5,907 bases of DNA, from NCBI GenBank assembly GCA_030834835.1, contig JAUQXD010000953.1:1-5907 (forward strand), in the 5' to 3' direction. The position numbers and the translations under genes were made by a program. Source of the DNA: Thermoflexales bacterium. Its GTDB lineage: Bacteria; Chloroflexota; Anaerolineae; Fen-1058. Shown in pieces: positions 5,605-5,907 of this stretch. Position 1 is the stretch's first letter. Each line of letters opens with the position of its first letter. Under the pieces are notes generated by a model that did no database searches, was not told the DNA's origin, and saw nothing but the letters and a program-made list of their open reading frames with translations.

Positions 5605-5907
5605 CTACCCAATCAGCTTGTAGCCCACGCCCGTGATCGTCTCAATCTGCGCGGTGCTGTGGCTGATCTTCTTGCGCAGGTGCGCCACGTGCACATCCAC
5701 CGTGCGGGTCTGCCCGGCAAAGTCGTAACCCCAGGCCAGTTCCAGCAGTTTCTCGCGGCTCAACACAAAGCCTTTGTGCTCGGCCAGGCACAGCAGACAG
5801 TCGAACTCTTTCGTGCGCAGATCGATCGGCTGCCCGGCCACCGTCACTTCACGCCGCGCCGGATCGATCGCCAGGTCGCCCAGCCGGTAGACCTTGCTCG
5901 GCGACGC
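5605..5907 (-). CDS. Response regulator, OmpR/PhoB family, C-terminal DNA-binding domain (partial)
   Basis: Only the last 100 residues are present; the gene runs off the right edge, where the receiver domain with its phosphorylated aspartate should lie. The visible part is a complete winged-helix effector domain that binds promoter DNA as a dimer after phosphorylation by a histidine kinase. Visible landmarks are YRLGDLAIDPARREV (beta platform), IDLRTKEFDCLLCLAEHKG (first helix, with the conserved LT/LR-KEF-LL pattern), LSREKLLELAWGYDF (second helix and transactivation loop), RTVDVHVAHLRKKI (recognition helix) and the wing ending in GVGYKL near the C-terminus. An in-frame GTG at 5847 could be mistaken for a start, but it lies inside the domain and coding continues to the edge. 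The regulated genes and partner kinase are not in view. The domain assignment is firm; the receiver domain is inferred. Confidence 0.93.
   Translation of the reverse strand, partial: ASPSKVYRLGDLAIDPARREVTVAGQPIDLRTKEFDCLLCLAEHKGFVLSREKLLELAWGYDFAGQTRTVDVHVAHLRKKISHSTAQIETITGVGYKLIG

Overview
The window looks like ordinary chromosomal DNA from a GC-rich bacterium, most likely of the phylum Chloroflexota. This is an inference. It rests on the solute-binding lipoprotein, whose lipid-anchor cysteine is followed by a long Ala/Pro/Gln linker (typical of that phylum), on the plant/cyanobacterial-style GlgC, and on short dispersed palindromic repeats between genes. No RNA gene, CRISPR array, transposase or phage gene was seen.

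Layout. (1) Positions 23-1285, minus strand: glgC, ADP-glucose pyrophosphorylase for glycogen synthesis. (2) 1286-1501: a divergent promoter region with two good sigma70-type promoters, one firing left into glgC and one right into the transport genes. (3) 1502-4283, plus strand: an oxyanion uptake locus with a tungstate-binding lipoprotein (tupA), a tungstate-type permease (tupB) and, after a 224-base gap with two hairpins, a second permease of the molybdate ModB family. No ATP-binding subunit is present; the next gene is convergent, so the ATPase must be encoded elsewhere. (4) 4288-5500, minus strand: a Nudix hydrolase of the CoA-pyrophosphatase type, overlapping by 8 bases a small multi-pass membrane protein with an internal duplication. 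(5) 5605 to the right edge, minus strand: the C-terminal DNA-binding domain of an OmpR/PhoB-type response regulator, cut by the window edge.

How the genes work together. TupA captures tungstate (or molybdate) outside the membrane and passes it to TupB and/or ModB, powered by an unlinked ATPase. The metal would supply pterin-dependent oxidoreductases. glgC shares only the intergenic region with this locus and is functionally separate. The Nudix and membrane genes are probably co-translated; the response regulator upstream may belong to the same transcription unit or to another one, because a repeat separates them.

The points most worth checking are the mixed tungstate/molybdate locus without an ATPase, the odd translation start of tupB inside a repeat that can pair with its ribosome-binding site, and the hairpin-rich gap before modB. 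I saw no convincing evidence of a wholly new system.
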